Shown piece after piece: positions 7,701 to 17,052 of a stretch of DNA of 64,000 bases. Below the pieces are notes generated by a model. That model saw only the letters and a list, made by a program, of their open reading frames with translations, was not told where the DNA came from and made no database searches. The stretch is taken from contig CALYBJ010000014.1 of NCBI GenBank assembly GCA_944412445.1, forward strand, positions 1-64,000, given 5' to 3'. Origin of the DNA: an uncultured Clostridia bacterium. Lineage in GTDB: Bacteria; Bacillota; Clostridia; Oscillospirales; Acutalibacteraceae. The position numbers and the translations under genes were made by a program. Numbering within the stretch: the stretch's first letter is position 1; the number at the start of each line of letters is the position of its first letter.

Positions 7701-9095
7701 TCATCCGATAATTATATTTTCCGAGGGCTTCATTACCGTTGACGGCGCCTTCTGCTCTGTAAATACCATTGCAAAGGACATGCTGCCGACCCGCCCGCAG
7801 TACATAAGAAGCGTCAAAACTATCTGCCCCGTAAGGTTTACTTTTCCCATGGTTCCGCATGTAAGACCTACGGTGCCTATTGCGGAAGCGATTTCAAACA
7901 ATATATCGGAAAGGGAAAGCTCCGGGTTTGAAAAGCCTATTATAATTGTCGATACAAATACGAAAACGCTGTAAATCATGGCTACCGTAAGAGCTTTTCT
8001 GATAATATCCGATTCAAGCCTTCTGCCGAAAACATTTATATTTTTTGAATTTCTTATATTTGCCCATGCGGCGATAAGAAGAACGGCAAAAGTGGTTGTT
8101 TTCATACCTCCCGCCGTGGAGCCTGAGCTTCCGCCGATAAGCATCAGTATAATATTTATAAGATCCGTAGCCTCTGTAAACTGATCGCAGGCAACAGCGT
8201 TAAAGCCTGCCGTTCTTGTAGTAACGGAAGCAAAAAACGAATTAAGGATTTTGTCGCCCAGTGACATATCCTTTAAAACATTGTTATACTCAAGAATGAA
8301 AATAAGCAGCGCGCCCCCTGCTATAAGAAAAAGACTTGTAACAATGGCAAGCTTTGAGTGAAGCTTGTATCTGCTTATTTTAAAACGGAAGCGGCAAACA
8401 TCGCTCCAGACAACAAATCCTATACCGCCTATGAAAATAAGCGCCATAATGGTAATAAGAACTACGGGATCGGATTGAAACGGCACTAAAGAGCAGTACG
8501 GCTCTATGGTGCCCAGGAGGTCAAAGCCCGCGTTGCAGAAAGCGGAAACAGAATGGAAAATCCCGAAATAAACGCCCCTTTTCAAGCCGAATACGCCTAC
8601 AAAGCGTGTGGCAAGAAGAACAGCTCCCGTCAGCTCAAACAGAGCCGTGCCGCAAACAACTCTTTTTGTAAGGGAAATAAGACCGCCTATTTGAAGAGAA
8701 TTGGTGCTTTCCTTTAACAGGCCGCGCTCCTTAAGACCGATTTTTCTTCCTATTAAAACAGAGAGAAGAGTAATAATCGTCATATATCCCAGTCCGCCTA
8801 CCTGGATAAGACCGAGAATCACCAGCTGCCCGAAAACCGACCAGTGAGAAAAGGTATCAAAAACAATAAGTCCCGTTACGCATGATGCAGAAGTGGCTGT
8901 TGTAAGGGCGTCAAAAAACGATGTCCATTCTCCCCCCTTAGATGAAACAGGCAGCATCAGCAAAAGGGTTCCTGCCATCAGCAGCAGGAAATAACCTGCC
9001 GCCACTATTTTTGTATAAGAAGACGCTATAAATTTTTTTCTTATGCTTCTGAAAAGCTTGCTGTCGCTTAATTTATCTTTGATTTCAATATCCAT
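7701..9095 (-). CDS. ktrB: Ktr/Trk family potassium transporter, membrane subunit
   Basis: A 464-residue membrane protein of the TrkH/TrkG/KtrB superfamily, made of four channel-like membrane-pore-membrane units. Selectivity-filter-like segments are visible as TSASCVTGL (near 90), SAFCNAGFD (near 205), TTRTAGFNA (near 290) and IGTVGLTCGT (near 390). It moves K+ with Na+ or H+. It pairs with ktrA immediately downstream. The ribosome site is poor; the start is chosen by homology of the N-terminus. Confidence 0.9.
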   Translation of the reverse strand: MDIEIKDKLSDSKLFRSIRKKFIASSYTKIVAAGYFLLLMAGTLLLMLPVSSKGGEWTSFFDALTTATSASCVTGLIVFDTFSHWSVFGQLVILGLIQVGGLGYMTIITLLSVLIGRKIGLKERGLLKESTNSLQIGGLISLTKRVVCGTALFELTGAVLLATRFVGVFGLKRGVYFGIFHSVSAFCNAGFDLLGTIEPYCSLVPFQSDPVVLITIMALIFIGGIGFVVWSDVCRFRFKISRYKLHSKLAIVTSLFLIAGGALLIFILEYNNVLKDMSLGDKILNSFFASVTTRTAGFNAVACDQFTEATDLINIILMLIGGSSGSTAGGMKTTTFAVLLIAAWANIRNSKNINVFGRRLESDIIRKALTVAMIYSVFVFVSTIIIGFSNPELSLSDILFEIASAIGTVGLTCGTMGKVNLTGQIVLTLLMYCGRVGSMSFAMVFTEQKAPSTVMKPSENIIIG

Positions 9096-9148
9096 ATACA
9101 GTTTTTAAGGCTTGATTACCCCGTCCTCCGTTTAATTATTAAATTGTG

Positions 9149-10528
9149 TCATTTGTTATCTTCAATGCGCGACAAAATTCTTTCGGCTTCCCGTCTGACG
9201 TTTTCGGGAGCCGGTCCGCCCTGAGAGGTTCTGCACCTTACACAGCGGTCAAGATTTACCGCCTCATAAACTCCCTTGTCAAATTTATCGGAGAATTTTT
9301 TATATTCATCCAAAGGAAGCTCCTCAAGGGTGGTGTTCTTTTCTATGCACAGCGCCACAAGTCCTCCCGTAATTTTATATGCGTCACGGAAGGGCAGTCC
9401 CTTTGATACAAGATAATCGGCGCAGTCGGTGGCGTTTATAAATCCTCCCGCAGCAGCCTTTCTCATGTTTTCCGAGTTAACGGTCATTGTTTCAATCATG
9501 GGAATAAATGCGGTAAGGCAAGCCTTTACCGTGTCAACGCTGTCGAAAATACAGTCCTTGTCCTCCTGCATATCCTTGTTATAGGCAAGAGGTATTCCCT
9601 TCATAACCGTTAAAATTGTCATAAGATCTCCGAAAACTCTTCCGGTCTTTCCCCTTACAAGCTCCGCTATATCGGGATTTTTCTTCTGGGGCATAATGCT
9701 TGAGCCGGTGGAAAAGGCGTCGTCAAGCTCAATATACTTAAACTCATGGGAGCACCAGAGTATTATCTCCTCGGAAAATCTTGAAAGATGAACTCCGATT
9801 AAAGACAAACAGGACGCCAGCTCGGCTATAAAATCCCTGTCTGACACGGCGTCAAGAGAATTGTGGCAGATATCGTCAAAGCCAAGAAGAGACGCCGTCT
9901 TATATCTGTCTGTATTATATGTTGTTCCTGCAAGAGCGCAGGCTCCCAGGGGACACCTGTTCATTCTCTTGCGGCAGTCCCCAAGGCGCTCCGTGTCACG
10001 GAGAAACATCTCTGCGTATGCAAGCATATAGTGTCCGAAGGTAACGGGCTGGGCTCTCTGGAGATGAGTATAGCCCGACATTACCGTATAAGCGTACTTT
10101 TCGCCCATTCCTCCGAGAACGGTTATAAGCTTTTTAAGAAGCGCTGAAATTTCATCACATTCCTTCATAAGGTTAAGCCTTATGTCAAGAGCTACCTGAT
10201 CGTTTCTGCTTCTTGCAGTATGAAGTCTTTTGCCGGGATCCCCCACTCTTTTCGTAAGCTCCCCCTCAACAAAGGTATGTATATCCTCCGCCGTCATATC
10301 AATTTCCAGAGTGCCCTCTGAAATCTCCCGCTCAATATCCTTTAAGCCGGATATTATTATTTCGGCATCCTCAGGGCTTATTATCCCCTGTATTCCCAGC
10401 ATCTCCGCATGGGCTATGCTTCCCTCGATATCCTCACGGTACATTCTCCTGTCCGTGCCTATCGAAGAGTTAAAATCGTTTGTAATTTTGTCCGCTTCCT
10501 TTGAAAAGCGTCCCGTCCATAATTTCAT
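9149..10528 (-). CDS. argH: argininosuccinate lyase
   Basis: A 459-residue cytoplasmic enzyme that splits argininosuccinate into arginine and fumarate, the last step of arginine synthesis. The fumarase/aspartase superfamily signature GSSIMPQKKNPD is at residues 275-286 with its catalytic Ser, and TARSRNDQ (104-111) and SGYTHLQRAQP (151-161) are intact. Length is normal. argG is not adjacent, so the pathway is split. It follows the isomerase-like gene by 30 bases. GAGGAAAG precedes the ATG. Confidence 0.97.
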   Translation of the reverse strand: MKLWTGRFSKEADKITNDFNSSIGTDRRMYREDIEGSIAHAEMLGIQGIISPEDAEIIISGLKDIEREISEGTLEIDMTAEDIHTFVEGELTKRVGDPGKRLHTARSRNDQVALDIRLNLMKECDEISALLKKLITVLGGMGEKYAYTVMSGYTHLQRAQPVTFGHYMLAYAEMFLRDTERLGDCRKRMNRCPLGACALAGTTYNTDRYKTASLLGFDDICHNSLDAVSDRDFIAELASCLSLIGVHLSRFSEEIILWCSHEFKYIELDDAFSTGSSIMPQKKNPDIAELVRGKTGRVFGDLMTILTVMKGIPLAYNKDMQEDKDCIFDSVDTVKACLTAFIPMIETMTVNSENMRKAAAGGFINATDCADYLVSKGLPFRDAYKITGGLVALCIEKNTTLEELPLDEYKKFSDKFDKGVYEAVNLDRCVRCRTSQGGPAPENVRREAERILSRIEDNK

Positions 10529-10558
10529 ATTTTTTCTTTCCTCGGATTTTCTAATTTA

Positions 10559-11410
10559 TCAGTTATTTGCGATAATGTCCTTCAGGAACAACACCGCTTT
10601 TTCAATATCGGCTCCCGGATTTTCTCCTACTTCACGCTCGATTGTAAGGAAGCCCTTATATCCGATTTCCTGAAGAGCTTTAAGATAAGCCGGGAAATCC
10701 ACGCTGCCCTCTCCCAAAGGCACCTCGATAAATGATGAATCCGTTACTATAACATCTTTTTTGATGCCGTATACAACTTCCGGATCACGGTAGAAAAGCT
10801 GTTTGCCGTCCTTGGCGTGAGTATGGACTATGTAATCCTTAAGGTTGTGAACAGCCTTAACAGGATCGTCTCCCGTTACCATTACAAGGTTGGCAGGGTC
10901 AAGGTTTACTCCAACGCCCTTTGAGCCCAGAGAATCAAGGAAGCCCTTTAAAACAGCCGATGTTTCGGGACCTGTTTCAATGGCGAAATGAGCGTCAAGG
11001 CTGTCAGCATACTCCGCAAGGCTGAAGCACGCCTCCTGCATGATTTTATATCTGTCATGTCCGGGATCGGCAGGCACTACGCCTATATGGGTCGTAACAA
11101 TATTCGTTTCCATTTCCTTTGCCATTTCAAGGATAACCTTTGATTTTTCAACCTTCCAGCCGTTGTTTTCCGGAACGGTAAAACCGCCGCCGCCCAAATC
11201 TCCGCAGAGAGCCGATATGTAAAGTCCGTTGTCCTTTACTATCTTTAAAAATTCCTTTCTCTGCTCATGAGAAAAATTATCGGGATCCATTTCGCCTCTG
11301 GCGGCATAAACCTGAATGCCGTCAGCGCCGAGCTTAGCGGCCTTTACAACCGCTTCCTTTAAATCGCATTTAAAGCTGTCGATAATAACGCCGATAGGAA
11401 AATTATACAT
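10559..11410 (-). CDS. sugar phosphate isomerase/epimerase family protein
   Basis: A 283-residue TIM-barrel enzyme of the xylose isomerase-like superfamily. Metal-ligand segments are visible: FAIETGPETS (near 142), VNLDPANLVM (near 168), HTHAKDGKQ (near 193) and LTIEREVG near the end, in the order seen in the tagatose/ketose epimerase and inosose group. The substrate is not known. It is the first gene after the promoter at 11457-11485 and leads into argH. It is clearly related to, but not a copy of, the gene at 3803-4672. Confidence 0.82.
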   Translation of the reverse strand: MYNFPIGVIIDSFKCDLKEAVVKAAKLGADGIQVYAARGEMDPDNFSHEQRKEFLKIVKDNGLYISALCGDLGGGGFTVPENNGWKVEKSKVILEMAKEMETNIVTTHIGVVPADPGHDRYKIMQEACFSLAEYADSLDAHFAIETGPETSAVLKGFLDSLGSKGVGVNLDPANLVMVTGDDPVKAVHNLKDYIVHTHAKDGKQLFYRDPEVVYGIKKDVIVTDSSFIEVPLGEGSVDFPAYLKALQEIGYKGFLTIEREVGENPGADIEKAVLFLKDIIANN

Positions 11411-11456
11411 AATTATAACCCCTTTTATTTATTATAAAATACAGTATTTCAGGTTG

Positions 11457-11485
11457 ATTATATACCCAAATACAGTTGTTGTCAA
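11457..11485 (-). promoter_or_regulatory. promoter of the isomerase-argH unit
   Basis: Minus-strand TTGACA (11480-11485), 17-bp spacer, TATAAT (11457-11462). Confidence 0.85.
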
Positions 11486-11610
11486 TAAAAATATACAGTC
11501 TCCTGCACAGCGTCTTTCCCTTTTATCAGGGCGCAGCTTTCCCGAAGTTAAGCCGTTTTGTTAACTTTTTTAAAATTTTTGATTATTTTTGAAGTTTTTT
11601 ATTTTAAAGG

Positions 11611-11639
11611 TTGTATTTTCCGTTTTGCAATGGTATAAT
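11611..11639 (+). promoter_or_regulatory. promoter of the beta-galactosidase gene
   Basis: TTGTAT (11611-11616), 17-bp spacer, TATAAT (11634-11639), with a TG one base ahead of the -10 (extended -10) and A/T tracts upstream that could serve as an UP element. Confidence 0.8.
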
Positions 11640-11702
11640 AAAATAAATTTATTATGTAATATTATATGTAGTTTTATAAGTTTGAACAGGAGCGATTCGT
11701 AA

Positions 11703-13484
11703 ATGGAAAACAATCAGATATTTTCTATCGGCAAAGACAACTTTCTCCTTAACGGCGCGCCTTTTACCATAGCGTCAGGCGCTGTTCACTATTTCAGAAT
11801 CCCCAAGGAGTATTGGCGCGACAGACTTTTAAAGCTTAAAGCCTGCGGCTTTAACACTGTTGAAACGGCTATCCCCTGGAACTGCCATCAGAAAAACGAG
11901 GACACCTTCGATTTCAGCGAAAACAACAATATTGAGGAATTTCTTGACATAGCGGCTTCTCTCGGCCTTTACGCCATCGTTAAGCCCGGTCCTTATATCT
12001 GCTGCGAATGGGAATTCGGCGGCTTCCCCTGGTGGCTTCTTAAATACGACGACATCGAGCTGCGCTGCATGAACAAACGCTACATAGGCTTTGTTGACAA
12101 GTATTTTGACGAGCTTATCCCCAGAATCGCTACTCATCAGATTACAAGCGGCGGCAATGTTATTATGGTTCAGGTTGAAAACGAATACGGCAGCTACGGC
12201 GATGACAACGCCTATATGCAGTATCTTGCGACTGGTCTTGTAAACAGAGGCATAAATGTTCCCCTGTTTACCGCCGACGGAATTGAAGACCACATGATGA
12301 CCAACGGCTCCGTTGAAGGCGTTTACAAAACGGCGAAATTCGGCGCGAACCCCTCGGTTAATCTTCCCTATCTCCGCGACTTCCAGGAGGAAGGGCCTCT
12401 TATGTGCTCCGAATTCTGGAACGGCTGGTATGACCAGTGGTGCTACAGACACTATGAAAGAAAGCCTCAGGACGCCGCAAAGAGCCTTCAAAGAATACTT
12501 GCGGAGGACGCTTCCGTTTCCACATATATGTTCTGCGGAGGAACAAACTTCGGCTGGATGAACGGAGCAAACTGCGACAAGGAATACAAGCCCGTTGTAA
12601 GCAGCTATGACTTTGACGCTCCCGTATCGGAAAGCGGCGATCTTACGAAAAAATACGAGCTTTTTAAAAGCACAATAGCGAACCACATTAAGCAGACTGA
12701 GGAAACCGCAATAGATCCTCAGGTTCCCAAGGCAAAATACGGCTCCATTCCCTTTACACAGTGCGCAGACCTTTTTGAAAATATAGATAAGCTTTCAAGC
12801 GCCTTTGAGCTTTTGAAGCCTGTTCCCATGGAAAAATTAGGTCAGGGCTACGGCTTTATTCTCTACAAAACACATCTTAAAGGCCCCAGAGATTATATGC
12901 CGCTTTCAATAAGCGAAATTCACGACAGAGCCTACATATTCATAAACAACGACCTTTACGCAGTCCAGTCAAGAAACGATCCCGAATCCACCGTTGACAT
13001 AAGAGTTCCCGAAGAGGGCATCGACCTTTCAATTCTTGTTGAGAACATGGGACGAGTAAGCTTCGGTCCCTGTCTCAAGGACTACAAGGGAATTACCGAC
13101 AGCGTAAAGCTGGGTCAGACCTATGTATATAACTGGCAGGCATATCCTCTTGAGCTTAACGACCTTTCCCAGATTGATTTCAAAAACGATCCGGATATAA
13201 TTTTCTACGATCATCCCACATTCCTTAAGGCTCAGTTTATTATCGAGGAAACGCCCTCCGACACCTTCGTAAAGCTTCCCGGATTTACAAAGGGCATGAT
13301 ATTTATAAACGGCAAGCCTCTTTCAAGATACTGGAACAAAGGTCCTCAGAAATCGGCTTATCTTCCCGCTCCTTTCCTTGTTCAGGGCGTAAACGAAATA
13401 GTTGTATTCGAGCTTGAGGGCATCAAAAAGAGCAAAAACAATCCTGTTGTTGTTCTTGACAGCAAGCCGGAGCTTAACGGTTAA
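11703..13484 (+). CDS. beta-galactosidase, glycoside hydrolase family 35
   Basis: A 593-residue cytoplasmic enzyme that releases beta-linked galactose from oligosaccharides. The N-terminal TIM barrel (about 1-330) starts with the GH35 hallmark SGAVHYFRIP; the acid/base is Glu161 in ENEYGSYG and the nucleophile Glu237 in SEFWNGWYDQW. Two jelly-roll domains follow. Length is that of bacterial GH35 enzymes of the BgaC type. No signal peptide is present. AGGAG lies ten bases ahead of the ATG. It heads a small cassette with an acetyltransferase and a DUF1349 protein, separated by a terminator at 13493-13516. Confidence 0.95.
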   Translation: MENNQIFSIGKDNFLLNGAPFTIASGAVHYFRIPKEYWRDRLLKLKACGFNTVETAIPWNCHQKNEDTFDFSENNNIEEFLDIAASLGLYAIVKPGPYICCEWEFGGFPWWLLKYDDIELRCMNKRYIGFVDKYFDELIPRIATHQITSGGNVIMVQVENEYGSYGDDNAYMQYLATGLVNRGINVPLFTADGIEDHMMTNGSVEGVYKTAKFGANPSVNLPYLRDFQEEGPLMCSEFWNGWYDQWCYRHYERKPQDAAKSLQRILAEDASVSTYMFCGGTNFGWMNGANCDKEYKPVVSSYDFDAPVSESGDLTKKYELFKSTIANHIKQTEETAIDPQVPKAKYGSIPFTQCADLFENIDKLSSAFELLKPVPMEKLGQGYGFILYKTHLKGPRDYMPLSISEIHDRAYIFINNDLYAVQSRNDPESTVDIRVPEEGIDLSILVENMGRVSFGPCLKDYKGITDSVKLGQTYVYNWQAYPLELNDLSQIDFKNDPDIIFYDHPTFLKAQFIIEETPSDTFVKLPGFTKGMIFINGKPLSRYWNKGPQKSAYLPAPFLVQGVNEIVVFELEGIKKSKNNPVVVLDSKPELNG

Positions 13485-13492
13485 AAATTTCA

Positions 13493-13516
13493 GCCGCCTT
13501 TTCAGGCGGCTTTTTT
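13493..13516 (+). terminator. terminator after the GH35 gene
   Basis: GCCGCC-TTTTCA-GGCGGC followed by six T. Confidence 0.9.
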
Positions 13517-13540
13517 GTAAGGAGAATAAGGTGAAAATTT

Positions 13541-14140
13541 ATGACTGAAAAAGAAAAAATGGAAAAACAAATGCTTTATGACGCTAATTATGATGAGGAA
13601 CTGATTGTAGCCAGAACAAAATGCAAAGATTTATGCTTTGAATACAATCATCTTAAACCTTCTCAAACTTCAGCTCAAGAAGCTGTCATCAGAAAGCTTT
13701 TAGGAAAAACAGGAAAACGTTTTTGCATAACGGCTCCTTTTTGGTGCGACTACGGATTTAATATAGAAATAGGGGAAAATTTTTATACAAACCATAACTG
13801 TGTAATTTTGGACGGAGCAAAAGTCATTTTCGGAGATAATGTTTTTATTGCACCCAACTGTATTTTTTCAACAGCCGGACATCCCCTGGATTCGGAACAG
13901 AGAAATATGGGACTTGAGTATGCTTATCCTGTTACAGTAGGCGACAATGTATGGTTCGGCGCTTCGGTAACCGTTTTGCCCGGTGTAACAATCGGAAGCA
14001 ATACGGTAATCGGCGCAGGAAGCATTGTCAACAAAGATATTCCGGATGGTGTAATTGCCGTGGGCAACCCCTGCCGGGTACTGCGAAAAATTACTGAAGA
14101 GGACAGGAAAAAGTATTGGAGGAACAAAAATGAAGTTTGA
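13541..14140 (+). CDS. sugar O-acetyltransferase (maltose/galactoside acetyltransferase type)
   Basis: A 199-residue left-handed beta-helix enzyme that moves acetyl from acetyl-CoA to a sugar hydroxyl. It has the N-terminal Mac domain (MEKQMLYDANYDEEL) and hexapeptide repeats from about 75; FSTAGHP supplies the catalytic His and WFGASVTVLPGVTIG the CoA-binding coil. LacA-type enzymes acetylate non-metabolised galactosides, which fits its place just after a beta-galactosidase, but its true acceptor is unknown. AAGGAGAATAAGGTG precedes the ATG. Confidence 0.9.
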   Translation: MTEKEKMEKQMLYDANYDEELIVARTKCKDLCFEYNHLKPSQTSAQEAVIRKLLGKTGKRFCITAPFWCDYGFNIEIGENFYTNHNCVILDGAKVIFGDNVFIAPNCIFSTAGHPLDSEQRNMGLEYAYPVTVGDNVWFGASVTVLPGVTIGSNTVIGAGSIVNKDIPDGVIAVGNPCRVLRKITEEDRKKYWRNKNEV

Positions 14141-14744
14141 TGCAAACGCGCTTAAATGGACAAGAGAGCCTAAGGACTTTTTTATTTCTCAGGACAGAAT
14201 TGAGATAACTACCAATCCGCATACGGATTTATGGCAAAGAACATATTATCACTTCCGCAACGACAACGCTCCTGTGCTTCAGATGTCAACAAAGGAACGC
14301 TTTTTTTCATTTACGGTAAAAACAGAATTCAGCGAAAGCAAGCACCGCTTTGACCAGTGCGGCGTGGTTGTATATATGAACAGCGAAAACTGGCTGAAAG
14401 CCTCTGTTGAATATGAAAACCGGAGTTTTCAGCATCTGGGCAGTGTTGTGACAAATCACGGATATTCCGACTGGGCAACTACGGAAATACCGTCAAATGT
14501 AAAATCCATGTGGTACCGCCTGAGCCGCCGTGAAGATGATTTTTGCGTTGAATGTTCGGAAAACGGAAAAGATTTTCATCAAATGCGCATTTGTCATTTT
14601 TATGAAGGGAAAGATGAAATCAGCTTCGGAATATATGCCTGCAGTCCGGAGGAATCCTCATTCAAGGCAGTTTTTACACACATGGAGCTTTCCGAATGTA
14701 AATGGCAGGCTCACAGCGGACAGGCTCCTGACGAAAATATTTAA
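14130..14744 (+). CDS. DUF1349 family protein (concanavalin-like fold)
   Basis: A 204-residue soluble protein spanning one DUF1349 domain: the FWxRT-like segment WQRTYYHFRNDNAPVL near 30, DQCGVVVYMNSENWLKASVEY near 70 (named by its ends), and SFGIYACSPEESSFKAVF near 165. The domain has a lectin/glucanase-like jelly roll and is linked to carbohydrate loci, but no activity is firmly assigned. I use ATG 14130 with TGGAGGAAC upstream; a longer frame from 14055 overlaps the acetyltransferase and is not needed. The two genes overlap by 11 bases and are surely translated together. Confidence 0.85.
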   Translation: MKFDANALKWTREPKDFFISQDRIEITTNPHTDLWQRTYYHFRNDNAPVLQMSTKERFFSFTVKTEFSESKHRFDQCGVVVYMNSENWLKASVEYENRSFQHLGSVVTNHGYSDWATTEIPSNVKSMWYRLSRREDDFCVECSENGKDFHQMRICHFYEGKDEISFGIYACSPEESSFKAVFTHMELSECKWQAHSGQAPDENI

Positions 14745-14776
14745 AGAAATAAACAGTTCACCGAAAAATTCAGAAA

Positions 14777-14813
14777 AACCGTCTTTGCCTTGCGGCTCAG
14801 ACGGTTGTTTTTT
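14777..14813. terminator. bidirectional terminator
   Basis: AACCGTCT (14777-14784) pairs with AGACGGTT (14799-14806), with T-rich sequence on both outer sides. It ends the GH35 cassette on the plus strand and the feo operon on the minus strand. Confidence 0.85.
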
Positions 14814-14962
14814 CATTTATGCTCTTTTTCACGGGTGCCGCAGCAGCCGTTACAGTAAGGGCAGCCGGCGCATTTACCGCCTTTTTTCTTTTGCTTTACA
14901 AGATAGGCAATAACAGCAGCGGCAATCAATATAAGAACAGCGGCTATAATATAATTCTCCAT
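14813..14962 (-). CDS. FeoB-associated Cys-rich membrane protein
   Basis: A 49-residue protein: a short N-terminus, one membrane helix (ENYIIAAVLILIAAAVIAYL), a basic KQKKKGGK stretch, and a Cys-rich tail with the order C-x2-C-x2-C-x2-C-C (CAGCPYCNGCC). This is the layout of the FeoB-associated family (Pfam FeoB_associated), short proteins encoded after feoB in Firmicutes. The cysteines probably face the cytoplasm and may handle Fe2+ at the FeoB exit; that role is inference. The ATG at 14962 lies two bases beyond the feoB stop, so it is translated from the same mRNA, which then ends at 14777-14813. Confidence 0.9.
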   Translation of the reverse strand: MENYIIAAVLILIAAAVIAYLVKQKKKGGKCAGCPYCNGCCGTREKEHK

Positions 14963-14964
14963 AA

Positions 14965-16998
14965 TTATCTGCCTGAGGCATACTCCTTTCTTATTTTATT
15001 TTTAGAGTTTACTGTTAAGTAAGTTAAAATACCTGCGAAAACAAGAACCGCCGCAAGTCCTCCTAATGCCGCCCCTATGTTAAGTGTTTCGGGAGCTGTA
15101 ATAAGAGTGCCCACAGTATAAACAAGATACGCCACAGTATATCCTACCCCAAGCTGTAAACCGATGCCTGCCAGAACCCATTTACGGCTTTTCATTTCGG
15201 CATTCATGGCGCCTATTGCCGCAAAGCAGGGAGGCGTATACAAATTAAACATAAGATATGCCAGAGCGGCAACCTTCGTAATTGCAATAATTCCTGCGGC
15301 TTCCGCTCCCGCCCCGTCAATAAGGGCAAGCTCTTCGGTATCAATCAGGTTCTGAAGTCCCGCAAAGCAAACCGCCAGTGTGCCTACAACGTTTTCCTTG
15401 GCTATAAAGCCCGTAACAGCCGCAGCCGCAAGCTGCCAGGAAAGAACGCCTACTATCGGAACAAGAAGGTAAGCAAAAGGTCTTGCCGCTGCCGCAAGTA
15501 TTGAGGAATCGGAAGCTTCTGCAACGCCGAGACTCAAATCAAAGGTCTGCATAATCTGAACGGCAGTATTGCACAGAAGAATAATTGTGGCGGCTTTTAC
15601 AATATACGCCTTTCCCCTGCTGCACATTGCCTTAAATGCGCCCCAAAGGGACGGACGCTTATATTCGGGCAGTTCAATAATGAAAAATGACTTGCTGTTT
15701 TTATTTCCCGTAATTTTTTTTACAAGAAGAGCGCCCAGGAATACAAGAACGATGCCTGTAAAATACATCAATGCGCTGACCCAGCCTGCGTTATCAAAGA
15801 AAGCTCCGGCAAAAAGAGCGATTACGGGAATTTTCGCGCCGCAGGGCATAAATGGGGCGAGCATCGCAGTGGCTCTGCGTTCACGCTCATTGCGGATTGT
15901 GCGGCTTGCCATAATCCCCGGCACTGCGCAGCCTATTGTAATAACAAAGGGGATTACCGATTTACCCGAAAGCCCCACCTTTTTAAAAATGGGGTCAAGG
16001 ACAACAGCCGCTCTTGACATATAGCCGCAGTCCTCAAGAAGGGCAATAAGAAAATACATTACCATAACAAGAGGCAAAAAGCCTACAACAGCGATTACGC
16101 CGCCGATAACTCCGTCAACAAGAAGCGCCGAAAGAAGAGGATTAGCCCCTTCAAGCAGTCCGCCAACCCATCCCTGAAACATTTCCAGAAGACTCACAAG
16201 TCCGGGAATAAACACGCCGCCGGGAAGCTCCACGCCCTCGGCAATCCAGGTGCCCAAATACGTCTGGGAAATCTGGAAAACAAGGAACATGACAACGGCG
16301 AAAATCGGTATACCCAGCCATTTGTTTGTTAACACCTTGTCAACTCTGTCGCTTAAGGTTTCGTCCTTTGTCTTTGTTTTCCTTATTTCCGCGTCCTTTA
16401 CAAGCTCCTTTACAAACTCAAAACGCCTGCGGTCCGCTTCCTCAACCTCCTTTTTGCTGTTAAGGTCGATTTCGCCTTGACTATAAGGAGCCTCCTGCGG
16501 TTTTCCCGCCGCATTCACAGCCTGCTTAACAACCTCCTTCAAGCCCTCCGAAGATGTAGAAATCGTCTCAACAACAGGACATTGAAGCCTTTCCGCAAGG
16601 GTCTTTACATTTATTGAAATATCCTTTTTTCTGCTGACGTCGATTTTATTAAGAGCTACAACAACAGGTATTCCCAGCTCCAGAAGCTGAGTTGTAAAGA
16701 AAAGACTGCGGCTCAGATTTGAGGCGTCTACAATATTAATGATAACGTCCGGATTTTCTTTTCTTACATATGAGCTTGTTATACTTTCCTCACTTGTAAA
16801 AGGCGACATTGAATAAGCTCCCGGCAAATCCACCGCCGTTAGCTTTTCATCTCCACGGCAGTACGCCTTTTTTATAGGGTGTTCCTTTTTTTCCACTGTA
16901 ACGCCAGCCCAGTTTCCCACCTTTTCGTTTCTGCCGGTAAGTGCGTTATACATTGTGGTTTTTCCTGAATTGGGATTGCCTGTTAATGCAATTCTCAT
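14965..16998 (-). CDS. feoB: ferrous iron transporter B
   Basis: A 677-residue Fe2+ importer of the inner membrane. The N-terminal G domain has G1 GNPNSGKTT (7-15), G3 DLPGAYSM (from 57) and G4 NKID (near 120), followed by the GDI-like helical region to about 210. The membrane part shows the duplicated gate domains with the conserved Cys in CAVPG and the CGAK/Gate motifs. Length is normal. Upstream lies the 18-bp palindrome at 17053-17070, and feoA lies beyond a terminator, so feoB may be transcribed both with feoA read-through and from its own start. GAGGAGG precedes the ATG. Confidence 0.97.
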   Translation of the reverse strand: MRIALTGNPNSGKTTMYNALTGRNEKVGNWAGVTVEKKEHPIKKAYCRGDEKLTAVDLPGAYSMSPFTSEESITSSYVRKENPDVIINIVDASNLSRSLFFTTQLLELGIPVVVALNKIDVSRKKDISINVKTLAERLQCPVVETISTSSEGLKEVVKQAVNAAGKPQEAPYSQGEIDLNSKKEVEEADRRRFEFVKELVKDAEIRKTKTKDETLSDRVDKVLTNKWLGIPIFAVVMFLVFQISQTYLGTWIAEGVELPGGVFIPGLVSLLEMFQGWVGGLLEGANPLLSALLVDGVIGGVIAVVGFLPLVMVMYFLIALLEDCGYMSRAAVVLDPIFKKVGLSGKSVIPFVITIGCAVPGIMASRTIRNERERRATAMLAPFMPCGAKIPVIALFAGAFFDNAGWVSALMYFTGIVLVFLGALLVKKITGNKNSKSFFIIELPEYKRPSLWGAFKAMCSRGKAYIVKAATIILLCNTAVQIMQTFDLSLGVAEASDSSILAAAARPFAYLLVPIVGVLSWQLAAAAVTGFIAKENVVGTLAVCFAGLQNLIDTEELALIDGAGAEAAGIIAITKVAALAYLMFNLYTPPCFAAIGAMNAEMKSRKWVLAGIGLQLGVGYTVAYLVYTVGTLITAPETLNIGAALGGLAAVLVFAGILTYLTVNSKNKIRKEYASGR

Positions 16999-17052
16999 TT
17001 GCTTTCCTCCTCGGTCTTCTTTTATATATATTTTAAGGAAATGCGCTTATAT

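Noticed and set aside
11829-12686. 285-codon open frame antisense to the GH35 gene
   Set aside because: It is an antisense shadow of a gene with intact catalytic motifs, has no ribosome site and resembles no family.
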